Source of the DNA: Promethearchaeota archaeon
Lineage (GTDB): Archaea; Asgardarchaeota; Lokiarchaeia; Sigyniarchaeales; SOKP01
Direction: 5' to 3'
NCBI GenBank assembly: GCA_004375715.1
Contig: SOKP01000163.1
Span: 1-42,402, forward strand
Length of the DNA: 42,402 nt
The position numbers were made by a program, and so were the translations under genes. Each line of letters begins with the position of its first letter. The first letter of the stretch is position 1. Under the pieces are notes generated by a model. The model worked only from the letters and a program-made list of their open reading frames with translations, had not been told where the DNA came from and made no database searches. Shown piece by piece: positions 9,551 to 18,241 of the stretch.

Positions 9551-11644
9551 TTAGCTTAACCTTTTCTTTTGCATTATTGCGTAAACCGTACCTAAGATTG
9601 AAACTGCAGAAATTAAGGTAACAAGAATTGCAGGGTATCCCGGTATAATCTCTGGAGGGATTACTGTTATTGCTCTCTCTCCACCGATCCAAGCATAATA
9701 TGGAAGTCCGCTAAATCCTATTCTCTCTGGCATTTGATCTATATAAGTCCATCCCTTATTGTGTGCGAACCCTATCATATATTGGTATAAATAGAGCATC
9801 GGGACATCGTAATTCTGAATATGATCGGCAATAAAGCTATAGTCTGCTTGTTTATCGGCTGCAAAATAGATGTCTGTAAATTTCTGATCAATCGTATTAT
9901 TTGCCATAAAGTTAAAATTATATCCAAAACTTGGAATAAATCTATTTTTTGAAGTGTAGAATAGACTCATAAAAGGCCAAGGATCAGTTTCAGAATTTGG
10001 CCACACAAATGGGAACATGTCATACATGATTGCTAGCCCCGTACCAACATATCCTTGCCAAATGTCTGCTACTCCGACTCCAATAAAACCGCATCCAATA
10101 TCATTCAGAGCTTTTTCCATATAAACTGGTACTTCCGTCCCCGTATTATATAACATATCATGTGTAGCTATGGGATTTGAAGTTGCAACGGCGTTCCATT
10201 CAGCAGTTATGTTGCTTGCTGATAAGCTTCTATTGGTACAAAGTGGTCCGTAATAAGGATCATTAAGGAGGAATTCTCGTGCTTTTGTAACATCGTAATA
10301 AGGTTCAGGCACGCTAGGGTCGTAAAATAAGCTTTGTATACCTAGACTACTCTGTGAAAGATTCCCTCTTCCTTCTCCAACGATATTAAAATACGTTTCG
10401 TAATTGAACGAGTAAGAAAGTGCGCGTCGTATTGTTCGGTTAATACCATCAGGTAATGGCGTCGATGGAGGTAAGCCAAAGTAATGGGAAATGAACGGAA
10501 AGATTTGTTTTGGAGTCATACCCCAATATGGGGCCACCACAGGAGTGGGCGTGTTAAGTCCTTCTTCGCATTTGAAATTAATATCTACGATACCTGGATC
10601 AAGTCTATATTCTTTGTAACTAAGCAAAGAATCAGCTTTTACTGCGTCGAGATCTGTAATCGGAATTTGGGAAAGATCGCTTAAATAATCTACTTCTCCA
10701 GTTAATAAAGCCGTAGTTCGTGTTTCGAAATCTACATAATGTCGAACATACACGTCCGTAATAGCAAACAAGCCCTCTGCTTCAAGAGCAGTCCCATTCC
10801 AATAATTGTCATTTTTAATCATGTGTCCAGTTGCTGTCACTGCCTCATCAATAAAATCAAACTCGTAAGGACCTGTACCGATCATATGTCCAGGAAATGT
10901 TAATGGATCATCTTGAGGAAATGCGGGGTCTTCTCCAACTCCATAAATCGGAGCACCAGACCAATCACCATAAGACTCCATTGAAGCCATGAGATAATAA
11001 GCTCCTGCGAAAGCGGCAATGTTAGTTGTCCACGAGTTAAATGTAATATTAACGACATAGGGGCTTATCACTTCTGTTTTATTAATGACAGGAATCTCAG
11101 TTCCTAATCCAAAAGGATCACCACTTAAAGCCCATGTCAAGTTCCAATTTGTTGTAAAATCAATGCTCCAGTCTGAAGCATCAAACCAATAGATGTCTCG
11201 ATTTTGAGCGTCACCTGTTCCAGTTAAATTTCCAGAAATTGCAGTGTTTCGATCAATGTTCCATTTTACTACTGATGCGTTAAAGGCGGAGCCATCATGA
11301 AACGTAACTCCTTGTCGTAGCGTAAATGATATCGCTTTAACTCCACCTGTATGACCGCCCTCATCTATTCGGGGGTAAATATCCCAATCTGTTGCGAGTA
11401 CAGGGTAAACCGAACCCTCAGGGTCTGTCCAGAGTAAGGTTTCAAGAGTTGCCCATATGTAATAGTTAGTAGGCGTAGATTTATATATTGGTGGATCCCA
11501 ATCATCTGCTCCGAAAGTTATTCCACAAACAAAGCTATTTGTTGTAGTTTGAGCGGTGGTAGGTGTTGCAATGACCGAGATAATAGGCGTAGCAAAAGAA
11601 ATCAATAGAATTATCAAACATAAATTTTTTGTAAGTTTTCTCAT
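9551..11644 (-). CDS. ABC transporter solute-binding protein, peptide/oligosaccharide (SBP_bac_5) type
   Basis: A 697-residue extracellular protein. Residues 1-30 form a secretion signal (basic MRKLTKN followed by a hydrophobic core). The body shows family-5 binding-protein motifs: a WATLETLLWTDPEG-like opening, then FTLRQGVTFHDGSAFNASVVKW, and FPGHMIGTGPYEFDF in the middle. The last 30 residues hold a hydrophobic segment (about 671-691) ending in QKKRLS, a C-terminal membrane anchor typical of archaeal binding proteins in place of a bacterial lipobox. It is transcribed divergently from a regulator and four transporter genes, which together supply a full importer. In archaea this family often carries di- and oligosaccharides as well as peptides; the glycosidases and sulfatases nearby favour sugar, but this is inference. 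Confidence 0.92.
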   Translation of the reverse strand: MRKLTKNLCLIILLISFATPIISVIATPTTAQTTTNSFVCGITFGADDWDPPIYKSTPTNYYIWATLETLLWTDPEGSVYPVLATDWDIYPRIDEGGHTGGVKAISFTLRQGVTFHDGSAFNASVVKWNIDRNTAISGNLTGTGDAQNRDIYWFDASDWSIDFTTNWNLTWALSGDPFGLGTEIPVINKTEVISPYVVNITFNSWTTNIAAFAGAYYLMASMESYGDWSGAPIYGVGEDPAFPQDDPLTFPGHMIGTGPYEFDFIDEAVTATGHMIKNDNYWNGTALEAEGLFAITDVYVRHYVDFETRTTALLTGEVDYLSDLSQIPITDLDAVKADSLLSYKEYRLDPGIVDINFKCEEGLNTPTPVVAPYWGMTPKQIFPFISHYFGLPPSTPLPDGINRTIRRALSYSFNYETYFNIVGEGRGNLSQSSLGIQSLFYDPSVPEPYYDVTKAREFLLNDPYYGPLCTNRSLSASNITAEWNAVATSNPIATHDMLYNTGTEVPVYMEKALNDIGCGFIGVGVADIWQGYVGTGLAIMYDMFPFVWPNSETDPWPFMSLFYTSKNRFIPSFGYNFNFMANNTIDQKFTDIYFAADKQADYSFIADHIQNYDVPMLYLYQYMIGFAHNKGWTYIDQMPERIGFSGLPYYAWIGGERAITVIPPEIIPGYPAILVTLISAVSILGTVYAIMQKKRLS

Positions 11645-11788
11645 TTTTATCTTTCTTTTATTATCTTTTTTAAATTTATAAAAAAAATTTTTATAAGATT
11701 TAAGATTAAGATATATTTAAATAAGGTTTTATATAAAGATTTTGTATTACTTTTGTTTATAAACACTACCTAAACCAAGTGAATTTCT
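11645..11788. promoter_or_regulatory. Divergent promoter region with three TAAGAT repeats
   Basis: This 144-base gap separates the binding-protein gene (minus) from the RHH regulator (plus). A TATA-like TTTTATATAAAG at 11727-11738 is suitably placed for the + strand gene. TAAGAT occurs three times at 11694, 11701 and 11707, with spacings of 7 and 6 bases. Ribbon-helix-helix proteins commonly bind short repeated sites, so this could be the operator of the adjacent regulator. The assignment is inference from position and repeat pattern only. Confidence 0.4.
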
Positions 11789-12352
11789 ATGAAAGACAAA
11801 GTGGTGACAGTTCGCGTAGAAGATATTTTGTGGGAAGAAATGAAAAAATATTCGCAAGATCACGAGATATCTAAGAGTAAAATAACGCGTGATGCCCTTA
11901 TCAAGTATTTTTCGATTTATAGAAATCCATTACCCTTAATATTGTGGTCTAGAGATGAATTTACTTTCGCATTAAATTGTTTAACTGATAAACAGATTGA
12001 AAGTTTAGCTGATATTTCTTATCAAAATGGTCTTAAACCGATGGATATTCTTGTTAAGGATTTATTTTATATTGGAGATGCTACAAAATTGAAATTTTCT
12101 GCCCGAAATACGATATCCTTACTTGTTAACTATACTTTTACTGAAAAAGGCCAGAACTGGTTCTCTAAAGTTAAAACTATTTGGCATAAAAATGCTGTTA
12201 TAATTTATGGCAATCATGAAAATGGGATTAATTTCTCTAAATACGCTAAATACATAATTATGCGTTACACCGAACATTTTTCATGTAACTTGATTGCGGA
12301 AGAATTAAACGAAAACAAGATATACTTAGAATTTAAATTCATTAAAAAATAA
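11789..12352 (+). CDS. Ribbon-helix-helix (CopG/MetJ-like) transcriptional regulator with unknown C-terminal domain
   Basis: A 187-residue protein. The first ~45 residues fit a ribbon-helix-helix fold: a beta strand KVVTVRVEDILWEEMKKYS, then a helix-turn-helix part with ISKSKITRDALIKYFSIY. The remaining ~140 residues (LSRDEF-like start, then CLTDKQIESLADISYQNG and LEFKFIKK at the end) are not recognised and may bind a ligand or form oligomers. Its position between the divergent binding-protein gene and the permease operon suggests it controls that transporter. It lies 73 bases upstream of the first permease. Confidence 0.7.
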   Translation: MKDKVVTVRVEDILWEEMKKYSQDHEISKSKITRDALIKYFSIYRNPLPLILWSRDEFTFALNCLTDKQIESLADISYQNGLKPMDILVKDLFYIGDATKLKFSARNTISLLVNYTFTEKGQNWFSKVKTIWHKNAVIIYGNHENGINFSKYAKYIIMRYTEHFSCNLIAEELNENKIYLEFKFIKK

Positions 12353-12377
12353 ACTTTTTAAGAGAAGAGAAAATTTT

Positions 12378-12385
12378 TTTATATA
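12378..12385 (+). promoter_or_regulatory. TATA box for the permease operon
   Basis: TTTATATA centred about 44 bases upstream of the first permease ATG at 12426. A start site about 25 bases downstream would leave a short leader containing GGTGCTAA as a weak ribosome site. Confidence 0.4.
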
Positions 12386-12425
12386 CTTTTATTTTTGGAT
12401 ATAATTATTATTTGGTGCTAAAATA

Positions 12426-13487
12426 ATGGCTCAATCCCAGAATATGATAAAGTACATCATTAAGCGTGTGTTATTGATGATTCCGATGCTTATTTTAGCT
12501 TTAATAATTTCATGGGTATTATCCCAGCTTATGTTTGTAGATCCAGTTCTGAACAAAATGGGCATGTTAGATATAGAAATTCTCGAAGCGGAAAGAATTA
12601 GAATTGGTTTTTATGACCCTTGGTACGTTAAACTAGGATTGTATTTAAAAAATTTCTTTACAGGCAATTGGGGGACATCTTACCTTGTTTCTGATGGAGA
12701 ACCCGTAAGCGTATTAATTGGGAAAATATTTCCTAAAACAATAGAATTGGTGATAATACCAATTATTATTATACCGATTCTTAGCGTTAAACTTGGCGTT
12801 ATTGCGGCAAAAAGTAAAGATAAACCGAAGGATAGCGTAATTCGAGGCGTTGCTATATTAGGGACTGCTTTGCCTATTTTCTGGCTCGCTACAATGCTAC
12901 AATATTTCGTAGGTCATTATCTAAGCATATATACATATGGAGAACTTAATTTAGAAATTATGAATCCAAATTCAGTTACCTTTCGTTATCCTGATCCAGC
13001 ATGGCCATTTAGCACGGGTTTTCGAATTATAGATAGTATTTTGTTTAATAGTCAAGCTTTGTTACAAGACACTCTCGTACACATGATTCTTCCTATGATT
13101 TGCATGACTTTCGTTTCGTTAGCAGGTATTACGAGACAGACACGAGCAAGTATGTTAGATGTTTTGGAAGAAGACTATATCAGGACAGCTCGAGCAAAGG
13201 GCTCTCTGGAAAAAGAGGTTATTAATAAGCACGCTCTTAGAAACGCTTTAATCCCTACAAGTACCCTCATCGTGGGAGGCACTGCTGCTAGATTAACAGG
13301 GGCTCTTTTCCTCGAAATCGCTTTCAATTACACCGGTATGGGCTTCTATATGGTTGCTGCCATTAGATTAGGGGATTATGTGGTAATAAACGGAATTTTA
13401 GTATTCACAGTCATCATTATTCTTAGCGGTACTTTAATTGCCGATGTGTTGTATACAATTATCGATCCGAGGATTATTTATAAATAA
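12426..13487 (+). CDS. ABC transporter permease, DppB/OppB family
   Basis: A 353-residue inner-membrane permease. The N-terminus MIKYIIKRVLLMIPMLILAL is the typical first transmembrane segment of DppB proteins, and about six segments can be counted. The cytoplasmic EAA loop reads EEDYIRTARAKGSLEKEVI, followed by HALRNALIPTSTLI. It pairs with the DppC-type permease 22 bases downstream to form the channel for peptide or oligosaccharide import. Confidence 0.93.
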   Translation: MAQSQNMIKYIIKRVLLMIPMLILALIISWVLSQLMFVDPVLNKMGMLDIEILEAERIRIGFYDPWYVKLGLYLKNFFTGNWGTSYLVSDGEPVSVLIGKIFPKTIELVIIPIIIIPILSVKLGVIAAKSKDKPKDSVIRGVAILGTALPIFWLATMLQYFVGHYLSIYTYGELNLEIMNPNSVTFRYPDPAWPFSTGFRIIDSILFNSQALLQDTLVHMILPMICMTFVSLAGITRQTRASMLDVLEEDYIRTARAKGSLEKEVINKHALRNALIPTSTLIVGGTAARLTGALFLEIAFNYTGMGFYMVAAIRLGDYVVINGILVFTVIIILSGTLIADVLYTIIDPRIIYK

Positions 13488-13509
13488 AAAATCAAATAAG
13501 CTGATATAA

Positions 13510-14496
13510 ATGACTCAAATACCTATTAAAGAATCGGAAAAAGAAGAGTTTTCGTCAAAGAATAAAAGAAAAATAACCAGATTTATAAAATTCTACTTAA
13601 TTCCAGGTTGGCGAGATTCCGAATTTTCTGCCATTGAATACGAAATTGGAAAAACAAAATCTAAAAGAAAGTTATTTAGGCGTATTCTTAAACCGTTAAC
13701 AATTGCAGGTTTCTTATTGATTTTGTTTATTGCAATATGCGCCGTGTATGCCCCTTGGCTTACTGAATATACTGTTGAGTCAATAACGGATAGTGGACTT
13801 TCTGGCGGTGTAATTTTTGCGCCTCCCTCAGCAGAACATCCATTGGGGACGACCAAATATGCTTACGACATTCTTGCTCGATTAATATGGAGTTGTAGAA
13901 CCGCACTTGTATTTGGTTTGACCACGATTGTAATTGGAGCAATAGGAGGGGTTATTGTAGGGACAATTTCAGCTTATTTTGGAGGAAAAACGGATTCCAT
14001 CATAATGCGTACAGTTGATTTAATAATGGTGTTTCCAGCTTTGATTTTACTGATACTTTTTGTAGAAATGATGGGTGAGGAATTACAAATAATGCTATAC
14101 CTATTTGGTATGCTTTCCATACCTGCTTATTCCAGAGTTATGCGTGCCTCAGTTTTACAAGTAAAACAGAATCTTTATATTGAAGCGGCTAAAACAGGGG
14201 GTGCAAAAAATTTCAAAGTCATGTTTACTCACATTATACCCAATGCAATTGCACCTATTATCATAAGTTTATTTGGTGGAGTTGGAGCTGCGATTTTAGG
14301 TTTTGCCTCTCTTGCATTTTTGGGTTTTGGAGACAAAAGTCTTCCTGATTGGGGGTCAGATATTAATTATGCAAGGACCAGGTTTTCTCAATATTTTGCC
14401 GCTTTTTGGCCAGGTCTTTTTATCTTGATTGCAGTAATGGGGTTTATGTTAATAGGTGATGGCCTAAGAGATGCTTTAGATCCTAAAAATAACTAA
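13510..14496 (+). CDS. ABC transporter permease, DppC/OppC family
   Basis: A 328-residue permease with a cytosolic N-terminal region (~60 residues) before the first membrane helix (FLLILFIAICAVYAPWLTEY, the usual DppC opening). The family segment PSAEHPLGTTKYAYDILARL precedes the permease domain, and the EAA loop reads EAAKTGGAKNFKVMFTHIIP. It ends with LIGDGLRDALDPK, a strongly conserved DppC tail. It is the partner of the DppB-type permease upstream. Confidence 0.94.
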   Translation: MTQIPIKESEKEEFSSKNKRKITRFIKFYLIPGWRDSEFSAIEYEIGKTKSKRKLFRRILKPLTIAGFLLILFIAICAVYAPWLTEYTVESITDSGLSGGVIFAPPSAEHPLGTTKYAYDILARLIWSCRTALVFGLTTIVIGAIGGVIVGTISAYFGGKTDSIIMRTVDLIMVFPALILLILFVEMMGEELQIMLYLFGMLSIPAYSRVMRASVLQVKQNLYIEAAKTGGAKNFKVMFTHIIPNAIAPIIISLFGGVGAAILGFASLAFLGFGDKSLPDWGSDINYARTRFSQYFAAFWPGLFILIAVMGFMLIGDGLRDALDPKNN

Positions 14497-14555
14497 AAAG
14501 GTGAAAAAAAACGATAGGATTATTCTTTCAACTTGGATATTATATAAATTTTGTA

Positions 14556-16472
14556 ATGATTCTCATTGAAACACTTATTTCACTAACGATATTATTTTTT
14601 ATCACTAAAGTTGTTAGCAAACCATTGCTAGAAAAAAGTCAGATGTCTAATAAGGAAAAATCTTTGAGCATCTTTATAAGCATTTTAATAGTTCTAGGTA
14701 TTATTATAGCGATTAGGTACACATTTGGATTTCTGGGATACTTTCTTTCGATATTTATACTATTGAACGACGAATATTTCTTTTTTGCGGTAATGACAAC
14801 TATTTTTTACCCTTTATACAGATTTTTCATTAAAAAGTTTGGAAAGGTTCGAGATTCAGATACAAAAATCCTGCCGCATAAAAAATTTGTTAAGAGAAGT
14901 ATATTTGTAATTGTAGGGTCGTGGGTTACAGCTTTAATTTTTTTATCAATTTATATCTTAGACATTCCCCTTGGGCATTTGATTCCACCAGATCTTCTCG
15001 ATCCAACATACGATGTATTTCTACTTGGTTTTGAATGGGCTTTTTTTATGGTCATTATTGACATGTCTTTAGTTATTATAGTTAATAAAATTATTACCAT
15101 TGAAAAGCGACTTCCCAAAAAAGTGCTATCTAATTCAATGCTCGTTGGTGGGATCATTTCTTTTGGAGCGTGGTCGATTCAACTCGTTCTCATTGAATTG
15201 TACCTTTCAAGATTATTTGGGTTAACTTTGTATGAACAGGATATTCGCGTGTTATGTATTACCGTTACAGTTATATTTATTATTTCTTTTCTCGTTTCTT
15301 TAAAATTAAAATTTTTACCTGAAGCTTCTGAACAAAGTATGAAAATAATCCAAGCAGAATTACAAAAAGAAGAAAATGAAAAAGATTATATACAAGAAGC
15401 TGGAAAAAATGAAGTGATTTTAGATGTCCGAGACCTTACTACCTATTTTTATACCGAAGAGGGTGTCGTACACGCTTTAGAGAGGGTTTCATTTAAAATC
15501 CATGAAGGTGAAGTACTTGGGCTTGTAGGAGAAACAGGTTGTGGAAAAACTGTAACTGCTCTGTCTATTCTTCAATTAATTCGCCCTCCAGGTAAAATTA
15601 TTGGGGGAAAAGTTATGTATGGAGATATTGATCTGCATGAAAAATCTGAGATTGAAATCCTACCCCAAAGGGGGAGTGAAATCACGATGATTTTTCAAGA
15701 TCCTCTTAACTCTCTTAATCCTGTTTTTAAAGTAGGTAGTCAAATAACTGAAGTATTTCTCATACATAAGAAAAATCAACTACTTGTTGAATCTTCTAAC
15801 TACAGTAATAAAAGTATTTATAGCGTTGCACGCGAATGGAGTCAAGAACTTTTAAGAGATTTAAATATACCTGAACCTGAAAAGATTTTTGATCAGTATC
15901 CTCATGAGTTGAGCGGAGGAATGCGACAACGAATTCAGATTGCGATGGGTCTTGCATGTAGTCCAAGACTATTAATAGCCGATGAGCCTACCACAGCTTT
16001 GGATGTTACTATTCAAAATCAGATTCTTAAATTAATGAAAGACCTTAAAAGAAAATATAATACGGCGATTTTATTTATTACTCACGATCTCGGTATCATC
16101 TCAAAAATGTGTGATAAAGTTGCAGTGATGTATAGTGGATTCATAGTCGAAAACGGAAATAGAATTAGACTATTCACGAATCCTTATCACCCCTATACTA
16201 AAGGACTGATATCTTCTATACCCATTGTGGGAGAAAGAAAAGAATTATTAAAGACCATACCTGGAATGGTCCCTAATTTGATTTATCCCCCCGCTGGATG
16301 CCGATTTCATCCCCGATGCCAATATTGTTTCGAACCATGTGATTCAAAAATACCAAAAAACATAAAGGTTGAATCAGATTATTTTGTAGCGTGTCACCTT
16401 TACGATCCTGATTATAAAGAGCTGGCAGAGCGTTCCCTTAATAGGGTGGAAGAAAAATTCTCTAATAAATAA
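14556..16472 (+). CDS. DppD/OppD-type ABC ATPase with an N-terminal multi-spanning membrane domain
   Basis: A 638-residue protein, about twice the normal ~330 of DppD. Residues 1 to ~265 contain about seven hydrophobic segments (for example near residues 3-20, 36-70, 115-140, 160-185 and 235-255). The ABC domain begins near 288, with Walker A GETGCGKT at about 325, Q-loop FQDPLNSLNP, signature LSGGMRQR near 452 and Walker B LLIADEPT near 472. The C-terminal oligopeptide-transporter extension has the cysteine-bearing GCRFHPRCQYC and ACHL. The reading frame is continuous from membrane part to ATPase. The start is an ATG without a clear Shine-Dalgarno. The membrane domain is not a known permease that I recognise. 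The fusion would tie the ATPase to the membrane. Confidence 0.9.
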   Translation: MILIETLISLTILFFITKVVSKPLLEKSQMSNKEKSLSIFISILIVLGIIIAIRYTFGFLGYFLSIFILLNDEYFFFAVMTTIFYPLYRFFIKKFGKVRDSDTKILPHKKFVKRSIFVIVGSWVTALIFLSIYILDIPLGHLIPPDLLDPTYDVFLLGFEWAFFMVIIDMSLVIIVNKIITIEKRLPKKVLSNSMLVGGIISFGAWSIQLVLIELYLSRLFGLTLYEQDIRVLCITVTVIFIISFLVSLKLKFLPEASEQSMKIIQAELQKEENEKDYIQEAGKNEVILDVRDLTTYFYTEEGVVHALERVSFKIHEGEVLGLVGETGCGKTVTALSILQLIRPPGKIIGGKVMYGDIDLHEKSEIEILPQRGSEITMIFQDPLNSLNPVFKVGSQITEVFLIHKKNQLLVESSNYSNKSIYSVAREWSQELLRDLNIPEPEKIFDQYPHELSGGMRQRIQIAMGLACSPRLLIADEPTTALDVTIQNQILKLMKDLKRKYNTAILFITHDLGIISKMCDKVAVMYSGFIVENGNRIRLFTNPYHPYTKGLISSIPIVGERKELLKTIPGMVPNLIYPPAGCRFHPRCQYCFEPCDSKIPKNIKVESDYFVACHLYDPDYKELAERSLNRVEEKFSNK

Positions 16473-16546
16473 ATATTATGATGATCTAGAAAATCAGTTA
16501 TTTTCATAAAACTTAATAAAAAAGTGTTAAAACCAAGATGTAAAAA

Positions 16547-18238
16547 ATGATATATCAAGCATATTTAACAATTATGGACGTTATTCCGAGCATTATCCTA
16601 AATTCAATTATAACATTTATAATCGGGATGTTTATTATTAGGTGGTATGCGAAAATTCTAGATTGGAATAAATCGTTATTGCCAGCTTTCATTCTAACTT
16701 TTACTTGGCTTTTTATGGACATAAATCTTGGAATTGTCTTTTACTTTTTCTTTAGTAATAATATCCTAATGGATATTACTGTAGATATAATTTCCATTCT
16801 TACTGGAGTAATTGTCGTTATGAAAGTATACGATAAAAATTTTAAAAAATCTTTATTGTTTACTATTATTAGTCGAACCTTTTTCATCGTAATATCAATT
16901 ATAACGATTATACTTCTCGAAGTTGTTTCGGTATTTCAAATCGAAAATGACGATTTAGCTTCAAGTAAATTGTTCTATGGAATCTCTATTCTTCTTCTTC
17001 TTGGCATAACGATATTTTTCGTACAATGGGGGAATAAAATTCAATTAGTTAAAAGGGTTAAGTTGATTTCTCTTATCAGTATTATCCCCGGTCTTAGTTA
17101 TTTTACCTATACCTTTTTAAATCAACTTGAAGAATTTTCAAACAATTTTAGCTTGAATTTCTTAATAGCTCTTATAGGTTCAATAATCACTGCTATTGTC
17201 GCAAAAAATATTGCCTATAAATCCATAACATTTCAAAATATTAGAGATATAACAGTTATTGAAAAAGGGAAACCCCTATTACGAGTTAAGAATCTAAAAG
17301 TATATTATCCCCTTCGTGGGGGAATTCTTAAAAAACAGATAGGAGTTGTAAAAGCTGTTGACGGCATCTCTTTTGAGGTGAAAACGGGTGAAACACTAGG
17401 ATTAGTTGGGGAAAGTGGATGTGGGAAAACAACTGTTGGCAAATTAATTTTGGGCTTACTTGATAAAGAAGAGGGAGAGGTTTTATTTCGTGATAAGCAA
17501 ATCCCTACTAAATATCCATCTGATTTAAGACAAAAAATTCAAATCATTTTCCAAGACCCCGATGCATCCTTAAATCCTCGCTTGAAGGTGGTTGACATAA
17601 TCGGCGAGCCTCTCAAAAATTTAATGGGTATTACGAAAAAAATTGAAATCAGAAAACATGTCTTGAAATTAATGGAAGCAGTTTCTTTAAAGCGAGAACA
17701 TTTGGATCGTTTCCCTCATGAGTTTTCAGGGGGACAAAAACAGAGAATTATTATCGCAAGAGCACTAGCTTGCAATCCAGAGCTAATCATTCTTGATGAA
17801 CCTACATCTGCTCTTGATGTATCTGTCCAGGCGCAAATCCTTAACTTGCTTAAAACTTTACAAAAAACCAACGGTTATGGATATTTGTTTATAACTCACG
17901 ACTTATCTGTTATAAATCATATTGCTGACAGAATCGCTGTCATGTATCTCGGCCGTCTTGTTGAGATTGGAAGCACTGATCAGATTTTTTCAAATCCTAC
18001 TCATCCATACTCCCAAGCTCTTCTTAATTCACGAATTGAAATTGATCCTTATGACCAAGAAATTAGTTTTGTCATCGAAGGTGAAGTTCCAAGTCCAATC
18101 AACCCTCCTTCTGGATGTCCTTTTAATCCACGCTGTTCATCAGATGCTAAAACAAAAGAATGTGAATTTAAAATTCCCCATATGATAGAAATCGAGAAAA
18201 ATCATTTTATATGGTGTAATAAAATACTTTTACATTAA
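16547..18238 (+). CDS. DppF/OppF-type ABC ATPase with an N-terminal multi-spanning membrane domain
   Basis: A 563-residue protein where DppF is normally ~320-330. The first ~225 residues hold about seven hydrophobic segments. The ABC domain starts near LLRVKNLKVYYPLRGG, typical of DppF, with Walker A GESGCGKT at about 288, Q-loop FQDPDASLNP, signature FSGGQKQR near 393 and Walker B LIILDEPT near 416. The C-terminal extension contains GCPFNPRCSSD. Together with the preceding ATPase it forms the heterodimeric motor of the importer. It is odd that both ATPases independently carry a membrane domain of similar size but with no obvious sequence identity between the two by eye. Confidence 0.9.
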   Translation: MIYQAYLTIMDVIPSIILNSIITFIIGMFIIRWYAKILDWNKSLLPAFILTFTWLFMDINLGIVFYFFFSNNILMDITVDIISILTGVIVVMKVYDKNFKKSLLFTIISRTFFIVISIITIILLEVVSVFQIENDDLASSKLFYGISILLLLGITIFFVQWGNKIQLVKRVKLISLISIIPGLSYFTYTFLNQLEEFSNNFSLNFLIALIGSIITAIVAKNIAYKSITFQNIRDITVIEKGKPLLRVKNLKVYYPLRGGILKKQIGVVKAVDGISFEVKTGETLGLVGESGCGKTTVGKLILGLLDKEEGEVLFRDKQIPTKYPSDLRQKIQIIFQDPDASLNPRLKVVDIIGEPLKNLMGITKKIEIRKHVLKLMEAVSLKREHLDRFPHEFSGGQKQRIIIARALACNPELIILDEPTSALDVSVQAQILNLLKTLQKTNGYGYLFITHDLSVINHIADRIAVMYLGRLVEIGSTDQIFSNPTHPYSQALLNSRIEIDPYDQEISFVIEGEVPSPINPPSGCPFNPRCSSDAKTKECEFKIPHMIEIEKNHFIWCNKILLH

Positions 18239-18241
18239 TGA

